Source of the DNA: Sweltsa coloradensis
Lineage: Eukaryota > Arthropoda > Insecta > Plecoptera > Chloroperlidae
DNA: 64,000 bases
Direction of reading: 5' to 3'
Assembly (NCBI GenBank): GCA_024449915.1
Contig: JAMZAV010000358.1
Location: 1,299,501-1,363,500, forward strand
Below are positions 47,744 to 58,145 of this stretch, in pieces; position 1 is the stretch's first letter, and each line of letters begins with the position of its first letter. Both the position numbers and the translations under genes were made by a program. Under the pieces are notes generated by a model, which saw nothing but the letters and a program-made list of their open reading frames with translations, searched no databases and was not told the origin of the DNA.

Positions 47744-48679
47744 ATCATACTTTAAGTACCGATGGTATGCCATGCCGGCACTTATTAAAAAAAAAAAAAT
47801 AATAATAAACAAATCCCCGATAGAAACCTAATTACATAGATGCAGACACAACATTGAACTACATTTAAGTAAATATTCAAAATTGTAATATTACAAAAAT
47901 GCGTTAACACACAACAATTTTGGGAACAGATAAAAAGGATATTAAATGCAATTAATTAACGAATCAAATATTAAAGTGATGGAAAAAAAGGAAAAGGAGA
48001 AAAAAAATAAAGAAAAAATGTTGAAAAAATAAATAAAAAAATCGTTAAGAAAATGTTGAAAAAAATTATTTCAAGTTGTGTTATACCTCACAACAAAATT
48101 ATCTCATCAATGTTTTCTCCCATGATCACATAAATAAAATACCTTAGTACCTGTACATATTAGTGAATAATAACTATTGTAGACCCCTCTACACAGAGAC
48201 TTCTCGGAGTCCACTGAACAACACTCAATATTATTGTAACAACTTTGTATTTGCCTATTATCCCAGTAAACACATTTTTCATTATTAATAATGAACAAGT
48301 GATTTGTACGTAGAGATGATTTATTTGTCATTCAATTATTGTTCATGCAATGCAAATAGCAAAGAATTGTTACAAATACAGTAAACCGCCCAGTGCATAG
48401 TTCAGTTCAACTAATGAACAATTTCCATGTAAACACGCTCTTTTTGGGTCATCATGACACACGTAAGTAACAAAGTTCGGAAATCTCGCAGCAAAACCTC
48501 GTTTTTGCTAACAAGGCGATATGTATTCCGCTTTAATAATACATTACAGTTAGCCCCCCCCGCCAAAAAAAGCCTGACGTTTGTAGTACATAGTTAAAGG
48601 TATATAAAATGAACCCAAATATTAATTTTTCTTAGGAGACATTGGCCGATAGCTATTTGTTAGGTCAGGAATGTACATG
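47744..48679. other. AT-rich intergenic
   Basis: A-rich stretches (47985-48065); no repeat partner or gene recognised in this window. Confidence 0.5.
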
Positions 48680-48945
48680 AAACTTTGTATAGTTGTCAAG
48701 AAAGCATACGCCCCACAGTTGTAGACTATCATTATCAATATGACTTGATCAGTCGGAAACAATTCACGGAAATGGTCAATTAAGGACTTTAAACAAAATT
48801 CAAAATCAAGTTATTTTTTGAAATTTATTTTTAGAAAAGTGTGAATGTGGAGCTCAGAATTCCCGTTTGCATGACAACTGTAAAATTTCTAACTGTGCCG
48901 AGCAAACAGGAATTTGCCTAAAACACATGTCCCATTATGATCGGC
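48680..48945 (+). repeat. Dispersed repeat, family G, copy 2
   Basis: Diverged partner of 45905-46200 in the same orientation, sharing AAAGCATACGCCC, TTATCAATATGAC, AATTCACGGAAATGG, GACAACTGTAAAAT and GCCGAGCAAACAGG-type blocks. Confidence 0.6.
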
Positions 48946-49526
48946 TATTGCAAAATGTACCACCTGGTAAAACAAAAGCAATATTAATAGATAGAAATCA
49001 CTGAATAAGGCTGATACCAAAATGGGCTGATAATGGTTATCAGATCATACATCTGAACATACTCAGATGAATCGTTATCTAAACATAAATTTAGAAGTAC
49101 AAAATTATTCATTACCCCACGTAATTAGTAGCCAACATAACACAACATAATTCTTTTAACACAATGGAGACCAACACTTCTCTAGTGGTCCACCAGGGAG
49201 CAGCAGCGGCGCGAGGAGAGTTGGGCGTTTACAAGGTAAGTGTAATGAACGTGAAAACTGTCTAGTCAAGGTAGGTATTTATGTATCCGTCAGTCACTTA
49301 CAACACAGCAGCAACGGTTTGGTCATCTGGATAATGAAACCACACAACAAACAAGCGTCTCACAGCCGACGGGCTCTTGAATTAGAGAAGAGGACACGGG
49401 TCACCTGTCGCATCTCACAAATTTAATTTCTCATTTAAAATAATATGCTATAAAATAGATTGAGAGTGTAATATAATTATTATTTTCAAAATTGTTTTGT
49501 GTGGATTTATGTAATATAAAATATAC

Positions 49527-50286
49527 TAGGAAAACGCTAAAGTCCCGCCGCGTTGATGGATGAGCTTTTTAAAGGTTTTAGTTTGCGTGGGATATCTTTA
49601 CTTTTGCAAGTGCTTTGTTTTGCTGCCTACGCATTGTAGGTGAATGTTGTCAAGTTTCTTTTGTTTCTTGTCAATTGGTATTATTTACCGTAAAAAACTT
49701 GTATTAAAAGCTTTATTTCTATGGATTCTGGCTAAATTTTTCCACTTTTTCTTTCAAAAGGTACTACATAACCATAACCTTAATGTCCATGTATAATATG
49801 AACGTTGTAGCCCCACCCGTTTGGTCAGAATTGGCCCAAATGGCACGAAAATATCGCACAAAAAGTCAAAAAACGTATATTAAAAGCTTTATTTCTCTCG
49901 ATTCTGGTTAACTTTTTCAACTTTTTCTTTCAGAAAGCAATACATCACCATTACCTTAATGTCCATGTGAAATATGAACGTTGTAGCCCCACCCGTTTGG
50001 TCAGAATTGGCCCAAATGGCACGAAAATATCGCACTAAAAATCGAAAAAAATCGTAAAAGTACGATATTCATGAGAAATATTTCTTCGATTGTACCCAAA
50101 AACGTGGCAAGTCTAAGTTCAGAGAAAACGAAGGTCGTGTCAAATTTTCATCAAGATCGCATATGCCGTTTGCCCTGTAGAGAGCGAACAAACAGACGGA
50201 AAAAAACAAAAAACAAACAAACAAAAAACAACAGAGCTAAATTTTTTGGGGGGTCGGTGAAATTGAAGTCTTCGCTTCGCTCATCC
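49527..50286 (+). mobile_element. Dispersed non-autonomous element, family F, copy 2
   Basis: Begins TAGGAAAACGCTAAAGTCCC and ends GTGAAATTGAAGTCTTCGCT, then TCGCTCATCC. Contains a 176-bp direct repeat in two units (49702-49877 and 49878-50050) sharing ATGAACGTTGTAGCCCCACC and AGAATTGGCCCAAATGGCAC. These are followed by ATTTTCATCAAGATCGC and ACAAACAGACGG. It shares ends and 3' module with copy 1, but the tandem core sequence differs. Confidence 0.65.
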
Positions 50287-51951
50287 AAATATTACTTTGT
50301 TGATTGTCTAAACTGAATAGGATAGGTAACCCGTACAGGCGTACACATTTAAAATAAAATTCAAGTTGCATAGCCGATTGGCCTCCTAGCCAATACGTAC
50401 CTCTCCCTGTCTATATTGCATCTCTCACTAGTTTAATACGTATCAATAATGTACGTGCTATACTAACGGGGTGTCGTAGATGTCCAAGGTATTGGCCAAC
50501 CACATATTAGTAATTGAAACAACCAGGACCACTGCTTTATTACAATTTTAAATTGGATTTACTTTTTAAAGTTCTCATAATGAACCAAATTCAATGGCCA
50601 AGTAATTTCTTTTATGATTTTGAGTTTAAAATTTTTATTTTTTTTTACCACAAAAATGGTTGGCTTGACATGATCTTACTTCTTTTCAATGCGAAACTAA
50701 GGAGGAAGAATGAAAAGATTGGCTCAAATTCTATATCTCGCAACATTCACAGCCAAAGACTTTTGAAGGAGAGCTTGGCAGCCATTTTTTTTTTTTTTTT
50801 TTACAAATTTTTGTATTTGGGGGGGATTCCACTCTGCCATTGTAAGAGTTGGAAAAGTGACAACAAAATACAGTTTCGTGGTCTGCGGGTACCACCAATT
50901 TCGGAAAGGGTCGGGTGTTTGGGGGCTGATCCGATAGTCACAGAAAAGTACCCAATTTTACAACGAATAAACTACATGGGAGGTGGTGGAAGAGCCGATC
51001 CAGCCGATACTTTATTGGTGGAGGTGCCGGTCTAGTCAAGATTTAATTTTTTTATATTATAGCAAATGCCATTCAATGAAAATGAATTAGGAAAAAAATT
51101 ATAGAAGAGATTCTTCACAAGTAAAATTCATTATCCAGACACAAACAGGAAGTATATTAGTACACTATAACAATTGTCTTTACCCGACTCGAAACAGTTT
51201 AGTACGGACGCTATCCCATTATAACCGAGTGAAGTTCTGGAAAATCTTTTATGAGAGATGATCTACACATATACACAATATTATTGTTGTTTACAAGTGA
51301 GCCACATAAATGATATTACTAGATATCTTAAAGAAGGTACGCCCGTCAGCATGCCACTTGCTGGCAGCCCAATGCTGCCCGATGCAATGCGAAGGAAGGG
51401 GCTGAAGACACATAGAAACATGTCTACTTAAATTATTAAGCATTGGGATAGGACCCAGTTCAGCTTACCTTCAAGGTGTGTTGGAAGCTGATGAATTTGA
51501 CCCTACAAGCCAAAGTCGTTACATGAGTGAGCTGTGTTGAGTACCTGGTAACATTCCATTTCCTCCCCCTACCTAGTACCTAAGACTGGATAAGTCAGCA
51601 TGGGTCTTTCCTCCCTTCCCTAGCCTATCATAGGCTAGAGTGGAGCATTATGGCCTTACAGTTGACGTGCTCTTATACCATCTAAACTCAAAACCCTATC
51701 GTTTATACCTTATTATAATACCAACAATTTATAAAAAATGTAAATGTTCCCGGGTACTCAACACATGACTCGCTCACTCGTCTAACAACGACTTTGACGT
51801 TTTCCTAGTCTAGTTGACTAAGGCACCTTTATACCCGAAATCTTGGAGACCCGGGTTCAAACAATGGTCGAGAAAGATTAAAAAAATTCTGGATTGTATA
51901 GGGAACCCTCATGTGACGTCACAGCTCGCCGGCAAGTGGCTGCGAATCGAA
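50287..51951. other. Intergenic with an unsupported 173-codon ORF
   Basis: The plus-strand ORF 50514-51035 reads through a poly-T tract (FFFFFFY) and ends in a low-complexity stretch. No domain, so treated as chance. Confidence 0.5.
51820..51880 (+). repeat. tRNA-like head, decayed
   Basis: TAGTTGACTAAGGCACC followed by GAGACCCGGGTTCAAACAAT. The B box has one mismatch. Confidence 0.35.
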
Positions 51952-52671
51952 CTGATGGACAAGCATTCTCATTTTGCAAGTTGACGCTTGGTGAACGACT
52001 CAACAAAGGTCACGCTCTATCTTTTATCCTATTCATTATTTGGACAAAACTTACGAGAAATAATGTTAAGCAAACATTTCTAATGGTGATTATTTCAAAT
52101 TTTTTAACAGAACCGTTAGCTTGTTATAACAATTTACGCATTATAAATGACAAAATTATCAACTTTAAGTCTTCTCAACTTTAATTGACAATAAACTACT
52201 AATCGGATTTCAACAAGAATTCTCTCTAAATATGCATCCAACTAATAAGACAAAAAATAAGTTAACTTTCTCGATAGAAAAAGCACTGAACAAAATTTTA
52301 CAGCATAGCGTGCAGTTTTTCACGGCTCATCCGCACGTCAAAAGCGCGTATTTTAGATGAAAACACATACCATGCATATTACCCTATGCTGTAAATTTTT
52401 GTTCTGTGCACTTTTTATCTAGAAAGTTTATTTATTTCTTGTCTAAACAGTCCGATAAATTTTTTGAAAAAGGTCTTGTCAAAATCCGATCACTAGGTTT
52501 TTGTCAATTGAAGATATTTTATTTAATTTTGTAAAAAAAAAAAGCAAAAGTCTTAAATGTTATTTCAATACGTACATAACACGTTAACGTCTGTCTAAAA
52601 ATGCAAAATAATCGCTATTAGAAGGAAAGATATATTTGGTAAATATTATTACTCTTTAAGTTTTTCCCAAT

Positions 52672-52683
52672 AATGAATAGGGT
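52672..52683. repeat. 12-bp target-site duplication, left copy (LINE)
   Basis: AATGAATAGGGT occurs here and again at 55473-55484, exactly bracketing the LINE. The complementary position in the left arm of the palindromic element holds only one copy. Confidence 0.85.
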
Positions 52684-52694
52684 TAGGGAAAGAA

Positions 52695-52835
52695 AAAAAG
52701 ATACCGGAGGACTGGAGAAAAAGAGTTATAGTGCCGATATATAAGAAAGGTGATCGAAAAAAGTGTGGTTATTACAGGGGGATCACTTTACTATGCCACA
52801 CAGCAAAGATTTATGAAAGGATTGTTGACAGAAGA
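52695..52835 (+). pseudogene. LINE reverse transcriptase, N-terminal (fingers) piece
   Basis: Translates as IPEDWRKR, IVPIYKKGDRKKCGYYRGI, LLCHTAKIYERIVDRR. These are the conserved entry motifs of LINE reverse transcriptases (KKGD, NYRGI-like, YERI). The frame is open until it is broken after DRR by the inserted element. It resumes in the correct place (LIREEV, then EEQYGFR) at 54245. Upstream coding sequence is missing through 5' truncation. Confidence 0.85.
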
Positions 52836-53517
52836 ACCATACAAAAATGCAAAAACTTGCAAAAAAGGGGCCAAGCCAAAAACGAGGAAGATACAAGTGG
52901 CTCAACTGCATAAAGTGGTGATATCTAGAAGTGTGGCCAAGCCCATTATTTTGCTTAAAATAATAAATATATTTATTAATTATATAATAAATTAATAATG
53001 TATCAATATCCATATTATTATCTAACTATAATTATGAAATAAATAAGTTAACAAAAATAACATAAACATTAAATAAATTTATTGAAACATTTACATGTGG
53101 AAATATCAAAATTAACAGACGCCATTCAAAATTAAAAGCTTGGTCGATGGATTTGGATTGGTTATGTTTTGGTTAGTCAGTAACGACAACCAAGTTAAAA
53201 ATTCATCGACCAAGCTTTTAATTTTGAATGGCGTCTGTTAATTTTGATATTTCCACATGTAAATGTTTCAATAAATTTATTTAATGTTTATGTTATTTTT
53301 GTTAACTTATTTATTTCATAATTATAGTTAGATAATAATATGGATATTGATATATTATTAATTTATTATATAATTAATAAATATATTTATTATTTTAAGC
53401 AAAATAATGGGCTTGGCCACACTTCTAGATATCACCACTTTATGCAGTTGAGCCACTTGTATCTTCCTCGTTTTCGGCTTGGCCCCTTTTTTGCAAGTTT
53501 TTGCATTTTTGTATGGT
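52836..53517. repeat. 682-bp near-perfect palindrome (two 314-bp arms, 54-nt centre)
   Basis: The arms 52836-53149 and 53204-53517 are reverse complements of equal length with no indels seen and only a few mismatches (one is A/G in the GGGGCCAAGCC segment). The centre 53150-53203 is single copy. Mirror-image ORFs beginning MDIDTLL and MDIDILL on the two strands are by-products. The outer end coincides with the LINE breakpoint. Confidence 0.92.
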
Positions 53518-53674
53518 ATATCAATATTTTTTTTAGAACGTACACGGTATGGATGTTAGCATCCAAGTAGAGAAAATTACTTTATTTACAATGATTCAAA
53601 ATAAAATCTCACTCATTGATAATTTAAAGGTTTGAGCATCGCAGTTATAAATAAAATAATTTTTTTCTTTTTTA

Positions 53675-53933
53675 ATTATCTAAGCTTCCGGTCATCTAAT
53701 CCAATTACCGTTTGTACTTTGTATAGCACATGGCCACGGAGATGACTGACATCGGTGCAAATTTTGGCTTCTCTAACATTATCCATTGCTTAGCAAAACA
53801 CGAATTAAAAAAATTGTTATTTTTGCATTATCTAAGCTTCCGGTCATCTAATACTATTACCGTTTGTCATACACATAGCCACTGAGATGACTGACATCGG
53901 TGCAAATTTTGGCTTCTCTAACATTATCCATTG
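53675..53933 (+). repeat. Two-copy direct repeat, 152-bp period
   Basis: Unit 1 (53675-53788) and unit 2 (53827-53933) both run from ATTATCTAAGCTTCCGG to AACATTATCCATTG. They share most positions, including GATGACTGACATCGGTGCAA. They are separated by a short AT-rich linker. Confidence 0.85.
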
Positions 53934-53961
53934 AGGGCCCACAAACTGATACATAATTCGT

Positions 53962-53987
53962 CAGCCAGCCAGCCAGCCAGCCAGCCA
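53962..53987 (+). repeat. CAGC tetranucleotide microsatellite
   Basis: About six tandem CAGC units follow the direct repeats inside the inserted element. Confidence 0.9.
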
Positions 53988-54226
53988 CCACCCAACACCA
54001 AGAAGAAAGTATTTTTGAACGATCTTGACGTCTGAATAACTTCTAGACGCATCATCAGATCAGGATGAAACTTGAAATGGGTCATCTCATAGTAAAAGCC
54101 CATCGATTGAAGCAAGTTGCAGGTTTTTATCTCACATGGTTTCGCGTCGGCGACACCGTGTTAAGTGCTAATGTAGGCGTGCGGTAATAGGCGCTAGTGG
54201 AAGCGGAGCCGCGTGTGGCTTGGCCC

Positions 54227-54244
54227 GGTGCGCTTCCGCGCACC
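54227..54244 (+). repeat. Terminal hairpin of the inserted element
   Basis: GGTGCGC-TTCC-GCGCACC: a perfect 7-bp stem and 4-nt loop ending exactly where the LINE reading frame resumes. A 3'-terminal hairpin is a Helitron/Helentron hallmark. Confidence 0.8.
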
Positions 54245-54748
54245 TTGATAAGAGAAGAGGTTGATCACATGTTGAATGAGGAACAATACGGATTTAGATG
54301 GGGAAGATCCACAATAGATCCTATATTCGTACTTAGACAGGCCATGGAAAAGAGTTGGGAGATTGGAAGAAGAATGAGTATGGTCTTCTTAGACATAGTA
54401 AAAGCGTATGATAGTGTGCCAAGGAAAGTGGTATGGGAGAGTCTGGAAAGAAAAGGAGTGGATAATGGACTAAAAGACAGGGTAAAAAGTATGTATGAAG
54501 TTTGTGAAAGCTGTGTGGAAACACAATTTGGATTGTCAGGGTGGCTCCAAATAACAACAGGGCTATGGCAGGGAAGTGTATTGTCACCTCTGTTATTCAT
54601 AATCGTGATGGATGACATCCACAACAAGGTAAAGATGGAGGCAATGGAAGATGTAGAGGTTATGTTGTTTGCCGATGACTTGGTGGCATGGTCCGAGCAT
54701 GAGGAGGTACTCCAAAGATATATAGACTTGTGGAATAGAAACATATAA
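54245..54748 (+). pseudogene. LINE reverse transcriptase palm, degenerate
   Basis: Residues in order: EEQYGFRWGRST (fingers); FLDIVKAYDSVPR (motif A with catalytic Asp); GLWQGSVLSPLLF (motif B, with Trp where Arg is usual); FADDL (motif C, the two catalytic Asp). An in-frame TAA at 54746-54748 stops it. The same frame then continues with recognisable LINE sequence (GMKIIVVKSEV) to a second TAA at 54878-54880. The ATG at 54197 offered by a naive ORF call lies in the inserted element, not the LINE. The copy cannot make a functional protein. Confidence 0.88.
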
Positions 54749-54879
54749 GAAGCAGGTATGAAAATAATCGTTGTAAAGAGTGAGGTTGTAACTATGACAG
54801 GAGAAGGGGCTACAGGGAATTATCAAGCACAGATACACATTGGAGGAAAAACCCTGAAGGTGGTGGATAGTTTTAAGTA

Positions 54880-55467
54880 ATGGAAAGTGGAAAGATTAAA
54901 AAGGAGATTAAGATCAGAATAAAAAAGGCCAGTAACTTTTACCAGTGTGTGAAAGGTCTGGTGTGGGATAGGGAAATACCCATTCAATGTAAGATGACAC
55001 TATATAAAACTTATTTCATACCGATCCTTACATATGCAGCAGAAACCTGGACAATGGTAGATCGAGAGGAGAGTCAGATACAGGCGGCAGAGATGAGATT
55101 CCTGAGGAGCACAGTGGGCAAGACGAGAAGAGATAGAATAAGAAACACGGACATTAGAGAAATGCTAGGTGTAGAAAAGTTAAGTGACAGAATAGGAAGG
55201 ACAAGGTTGAGATGGACATATGAAACGAATGGGGGAAATAGGATGCCCAAGAAAATGTATGAAAGAAGGATTGAAGAAGGAAGAAGAAGACGGGGTAGAC
55301 CAAGGAAGAGATGGAAGGACATTGTAGCAGGAGACTTGGAGGCAAGAGGAGAAAGCTGGGAAGATGTGGAAGAGATACGATTGTGGAAGGATAGAAACAA
55401 GTGGAAAAGTTTTGTTGCTAAACCCAAGCTGACCCTGCCAGAAGCAGGAAACGGCAATGGATAATGA
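54880..55467 (+). pseudogene. LINE ORF2 C-terminal (thumb and tail) piece
   Basis: An open frame of 194 codons, shifted relative to the RT palm. It carries IKKASNFYQCVKGL, TYAAETWTM, MLGVEKLSDRI and GRPRKRWKD, the usual thumb and C-terminal features of such LINE proteins. The junction after VVDSFK lacks the expected YLG residues, so a small deletion caused the frameshift. It ends PEAGNGNG plus stop, just before the tail. Confidence 0.85.
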
Positions 55468-55472
55468 TGATG

Positions 55473-55484
55473 AATGAATAGGGT
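55473..55484. repeat. 12-bp target-site duplication, right copy (LINE)
   Basis: A perfect copy of the 12-mer at 52672-52683, following the ATGATGATG-type tail of the LINE. Confidence 0.85.
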
Positions 55485-55557
55485 AAAAGTTGGAGCGTGA
55501 TAAGTTGTGCGACGTTCAGCAGGCGTCCACTTGCAAAACGAGGGTTGCTTGTCCATC

Positions 55558-57989
55558 AGTTGGGCTCAAAGCGGAGAATACCCCTCATTCTCCTGGATTG
55601 GTGATGTAGTTGCTAGTGGCCTATTAAAAATTATATAACATGTTTTGAATTTCATATATATCGGTACAGTACTATGGAAAACATAGCCGGTATGGAATAC
55701 GTGTAAAGATTGCAAGGTTTACTCAATTTCCCAGCGGAATGTTGGGGAACCTTGAGCAAGTAAGATTCGATACACCTTGGTCACTGCATGCCTTCACGGC
55801 CTGACAAACATGATTCGATAAAAATGACTTACGTACTTGAAGAACAAAACAATTGTCGTAAAATTACATCCTACACCTTTTGAGACTTTTTTTCAATTAC
55901 GTAGTAATTATTTCTTGTGACTTGCTCAAAATGTTAACTGCATACTAAATACTTGTACCGGATGCCTGTTTAAAATTTCAATACAATCTGTTTAGCCATT
56001 CTGGAGCAAAGTCAGACAAAAAAAAACAGATCTAGTGCTGTTTTGAGTTGAATTGTAGAGTTGAATTGAAGACTAACAGTCGCTACGCTCTCTCATCTAA
56101 TAATACAAACTTCAATCATCTCAAAATTAAAGATTTAAAAAAAATAAAAGGTAAATTGATCACTTTTAAGTTAGTAAGTTGGCATTCCAGATATTATCTT
56201 CTGGACCGATGTCCAGAACGACACCCCAACGCACATGCCGTCAAGGCTGGAAGCTTGTTGTATGTCCGTATCAATAATTAGAAATAGTCTTTTTATCACA
56301 AACTTAGTCTTATGTTTACCATTTGACTGACTGGCATTTCAAAGGATCTATCAAGGATGTCACTGTTGCACTCAAAGACTTCATTGAGAAATTTGTTTCA
56401 GTACTGGTACAGTAAGTTAATCCAATTAAACACTGAGCCTATATAGGCACCGGTCCTCGCATATTTTGTCTTTGTCACACCAGCAAAGTCAATTTCCAGT
56501 TCACGTTCTTACTTTTTACAGTTCAAACCAGACAAATACACAACTACGAGACATTGAGCCACTACCACCACCAACACAAATAATAAACAGGACTCTCAAC
56601 ATACCGGTAATTAAGAAAAGAACAAAGCACACCGGACAAATAAAAGCCTAAAAGGTAAAGAGCTAGCTAGCCTAAAAGAAATCTGTAGCTACGATACTAC
56701 GGTACTGGCCATGTTACAAGACAATTCACGTAGAAGTACTGTTTAACTCTATACATACAACCCCAACCAGAGATAGCCAAGGTCTTACGTTGGGAGTGGA
56801 GTCATACAGTAGACTTAACAATACTTCCAAGAGCTGCATCCCCCAACGACACGGAATCTTCTTTTCATCCCAATTCTGGTGACAGTTTCAAAAACAACCA
56901 CAATAATAAAAATTAAAAATAGTCCATAATATTGCAAGAGTCAAGTTAACGTCGTTACAGCTTGGCTAATAAACAATAAAGCTAAAAAATACTCAGTTTT
57001 GTTGAAGATTTGTTTTTAAAAAGGGTTGAACAACATGAAATGAAAAGACTTGTTACTGGTATTTCAAAAAAGTCAAATTAGCAGCATTTTGTACAACTGG
57101 ATGAGGTTGGAAATCCCATGGAAATTGACACGGGAACGCCATGATTCTAGCCGAAAATGTGCGTTAGTTCTTTTGAACTACGTCCACATCGTTACACCAA
57201 TAAAGCTATTTTTTGCGTAGGCCTTCTCGGGAAGGTTTATATGGCTTGTTTTCCACAAAACAGTCCCGTTTGATAAAAAAAAAACATAGCAAATATTGAC
57301 CGGAAGTGTACATTTTGTTAGACGAGGACCTGCAAGGAGAAAATAGGCCTTAAATCAAAACAAAGGGTCATGTACACAAAATGGACAAAAAACAGAAGCA
57401 AAAAATGTTGATATCCTGCAAGTAGTACTCTGAAAAGTACGAAAGTACTGGATCCTGTACAGCGTTAAAGTTGGCATGCATAAATAAAACAAATAAATTC
57501 GTAAATTTATAGTCCACACTTCAGCTGGTACCTATTCTAAACTTACATCACGTACTACCGGTAACGACTTTCACAGTGCGGTCAATACCTAAGCCTAGCC
57601 CACTGTATTTACTCGATTATAGGCTGCCTTTGAGTAATGGCTGCACCCCTATTTTGACCACTTAACTTTACACTATTGACAAAATGGCTTCCCACTTTTT
57701 GCACTTGACTCAATACATTTAAAAATATACCCGAGGCCTATATTTGCATAAATACAGTAGCTAAGCATTAGCGTTAACTGTCACCGATGTGTCTGGTAGT
57801 CACTTGTCAAGCTGAGAGAAGAAATCACAAGTTAGAATCTAGGTACACCCTTGCCCAGAAGTAAATCAATGGCTGTGATAGTAGATATATATGTACAATA
57901 CAAATTATATAGATCCCTTGATTTGCTTATGGTCGATGGTGAGTACCGTACATTTAAACTTTTCATGTTACCATAGCATAGCATACCAT
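55558..57989. other. Intergenic
   Basis: Apart from the family-F fragment at 55965, no feature is recognised. Confidence 0.5.
55965..56100 (+). mobile_element. Family F 3'-end fragment
   Basis: Carries AAAATTTCAATACAATCTG, a CAGACAAAAAAAA tail and a terminal TCGCTACGCTCTCTCATC like the ends of the two larger family-F copies. Confidence 0.4.
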
Positions 57990-58145
57990 TACCATAACAG
58001 GAGAATATGAGGCAAGAGGAGAGAGCTGGGAAGATATGGACGAGATACGATTGTGGGAGGATAGAAAGAAGTGGAAAAATTTGGTTGCTTAATCCAAGCT
58101 GACCCTGCCAGAAGCAGGACACGGCGATGGATATTGATGATGATG
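57990..58145 (+). mobile_element. LINE 3'-tail fragment (same family)
   Basis: Shares GAGAGCTGGGAAGATATGGA, GAGATACGATTGTGGGAGG, CCAAGCTGACCCTGCCAGAA and the terminal GATGGATATTGATGATGATG with the main copy. An in-frame TAA follows LVA. Ends in a short GATGAT tail. Confidence 0.85.

Larger units (their letters stand above)
52836..54244. mobile_element. 1409-bp non-autonomous element inserted in the LINE RT (Helentron/HINE-like architecture)
   Basis: Both ends are set by the interrupted RT frame: DRR ends at 52835 and LIREEV begins at 54245. Parts in order: a 682-bp palindrome (52836-53517); AT-rich spacer; two direct repeat units of about 110 bp with a 152-bp period (53675-53933); a CAGC microsatellite (53962-53987); unique sequence with GC-rich end; an 18-nt terminal hairpin (54227-54244). 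Known Helentron-derived elements (pearl of oysters, DINE-1 of flies) combine tandem core repeats, a tetranucleotide microsatellite and a 3' hairpin, with no long target duplication. No clear target duplication is seen here (at most the 3 bases ACC). No ORF of its own. The class is inference; the insertion itself is well supported. Confidence 0.8.
52684..55472 (+). mobile_element. 5'-truncated non-LTR retrotransposon (LINE), interrupted
   Basis: It encodes the C-terminal half of a LINE ORF2-like protein: RT fingers, palm, thumb and a C-terminal GRPRKRW region. It ends in a short ATGATG-type tail and is flanked by a perfect 12-bp target duplication. 5' truncation, tail and target duplication are hallmarks of target-primed reverse transcription. 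Net length is about 1380 bp without the 1409-bp insertion at 52836-54244. No endonuclease domain is present (truncated away), so the clade is unresolved; RTE- or Jockey-like APE types are possible. Three other tails of the same family lie at 29012, 57990 and 63811. Confidence 0.88.
51952..55557. mobile_element. Long palindromic (foldback-type) element, split by a LINE
   Basis: The left arm (51952-52308) reads inward from AACTGATGGACAAGC. Its reverse complement is found in two pieces: 52384-52683, and then 55485-55557, which ends GCTTGTCCATCAGTT. Removing the LINE between them restores one continuous right arm, so the original element was about 820 bp: two arms of about 360 bp and a 75-bp centre (52309-52383). 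The inner 130 bp of the arms (52179-52308 and 52384-52513) are equal in length and clearly complementary, but well diverged. No target duplication was found next to the outer ends. No coding capacity is seen. Most likely a MITE or foldback element; superfamily unknown. Confidence 0.8.

Noticed and set aside
50514..51035. 173-codon ORF as a gene
   Set aside because: Reads through a poly-T tract and low-complexity ends; no family resemblance.
52783..53570. Two nearly identical small ORFs (MDIDTLLIYY and MDIDILLIYY) as duplicated genes
   Set aside because: They are mirror images created by the 682-bp palindrome and end in unrelated flanks.
53962..53987. CRISPR-like or regulatory repeat
   Set aside because: Simple CAGC microsatellite inside a transposable element; no spacers.
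54197..54748. 183-codon ORF starting MEAEPRVAWPG as a host or intact LINE gene
   Set aside because: The first 16 codons belong to the inserted element. The rest is a mid-RT fragment with a premature stop and a downstream frameshift.
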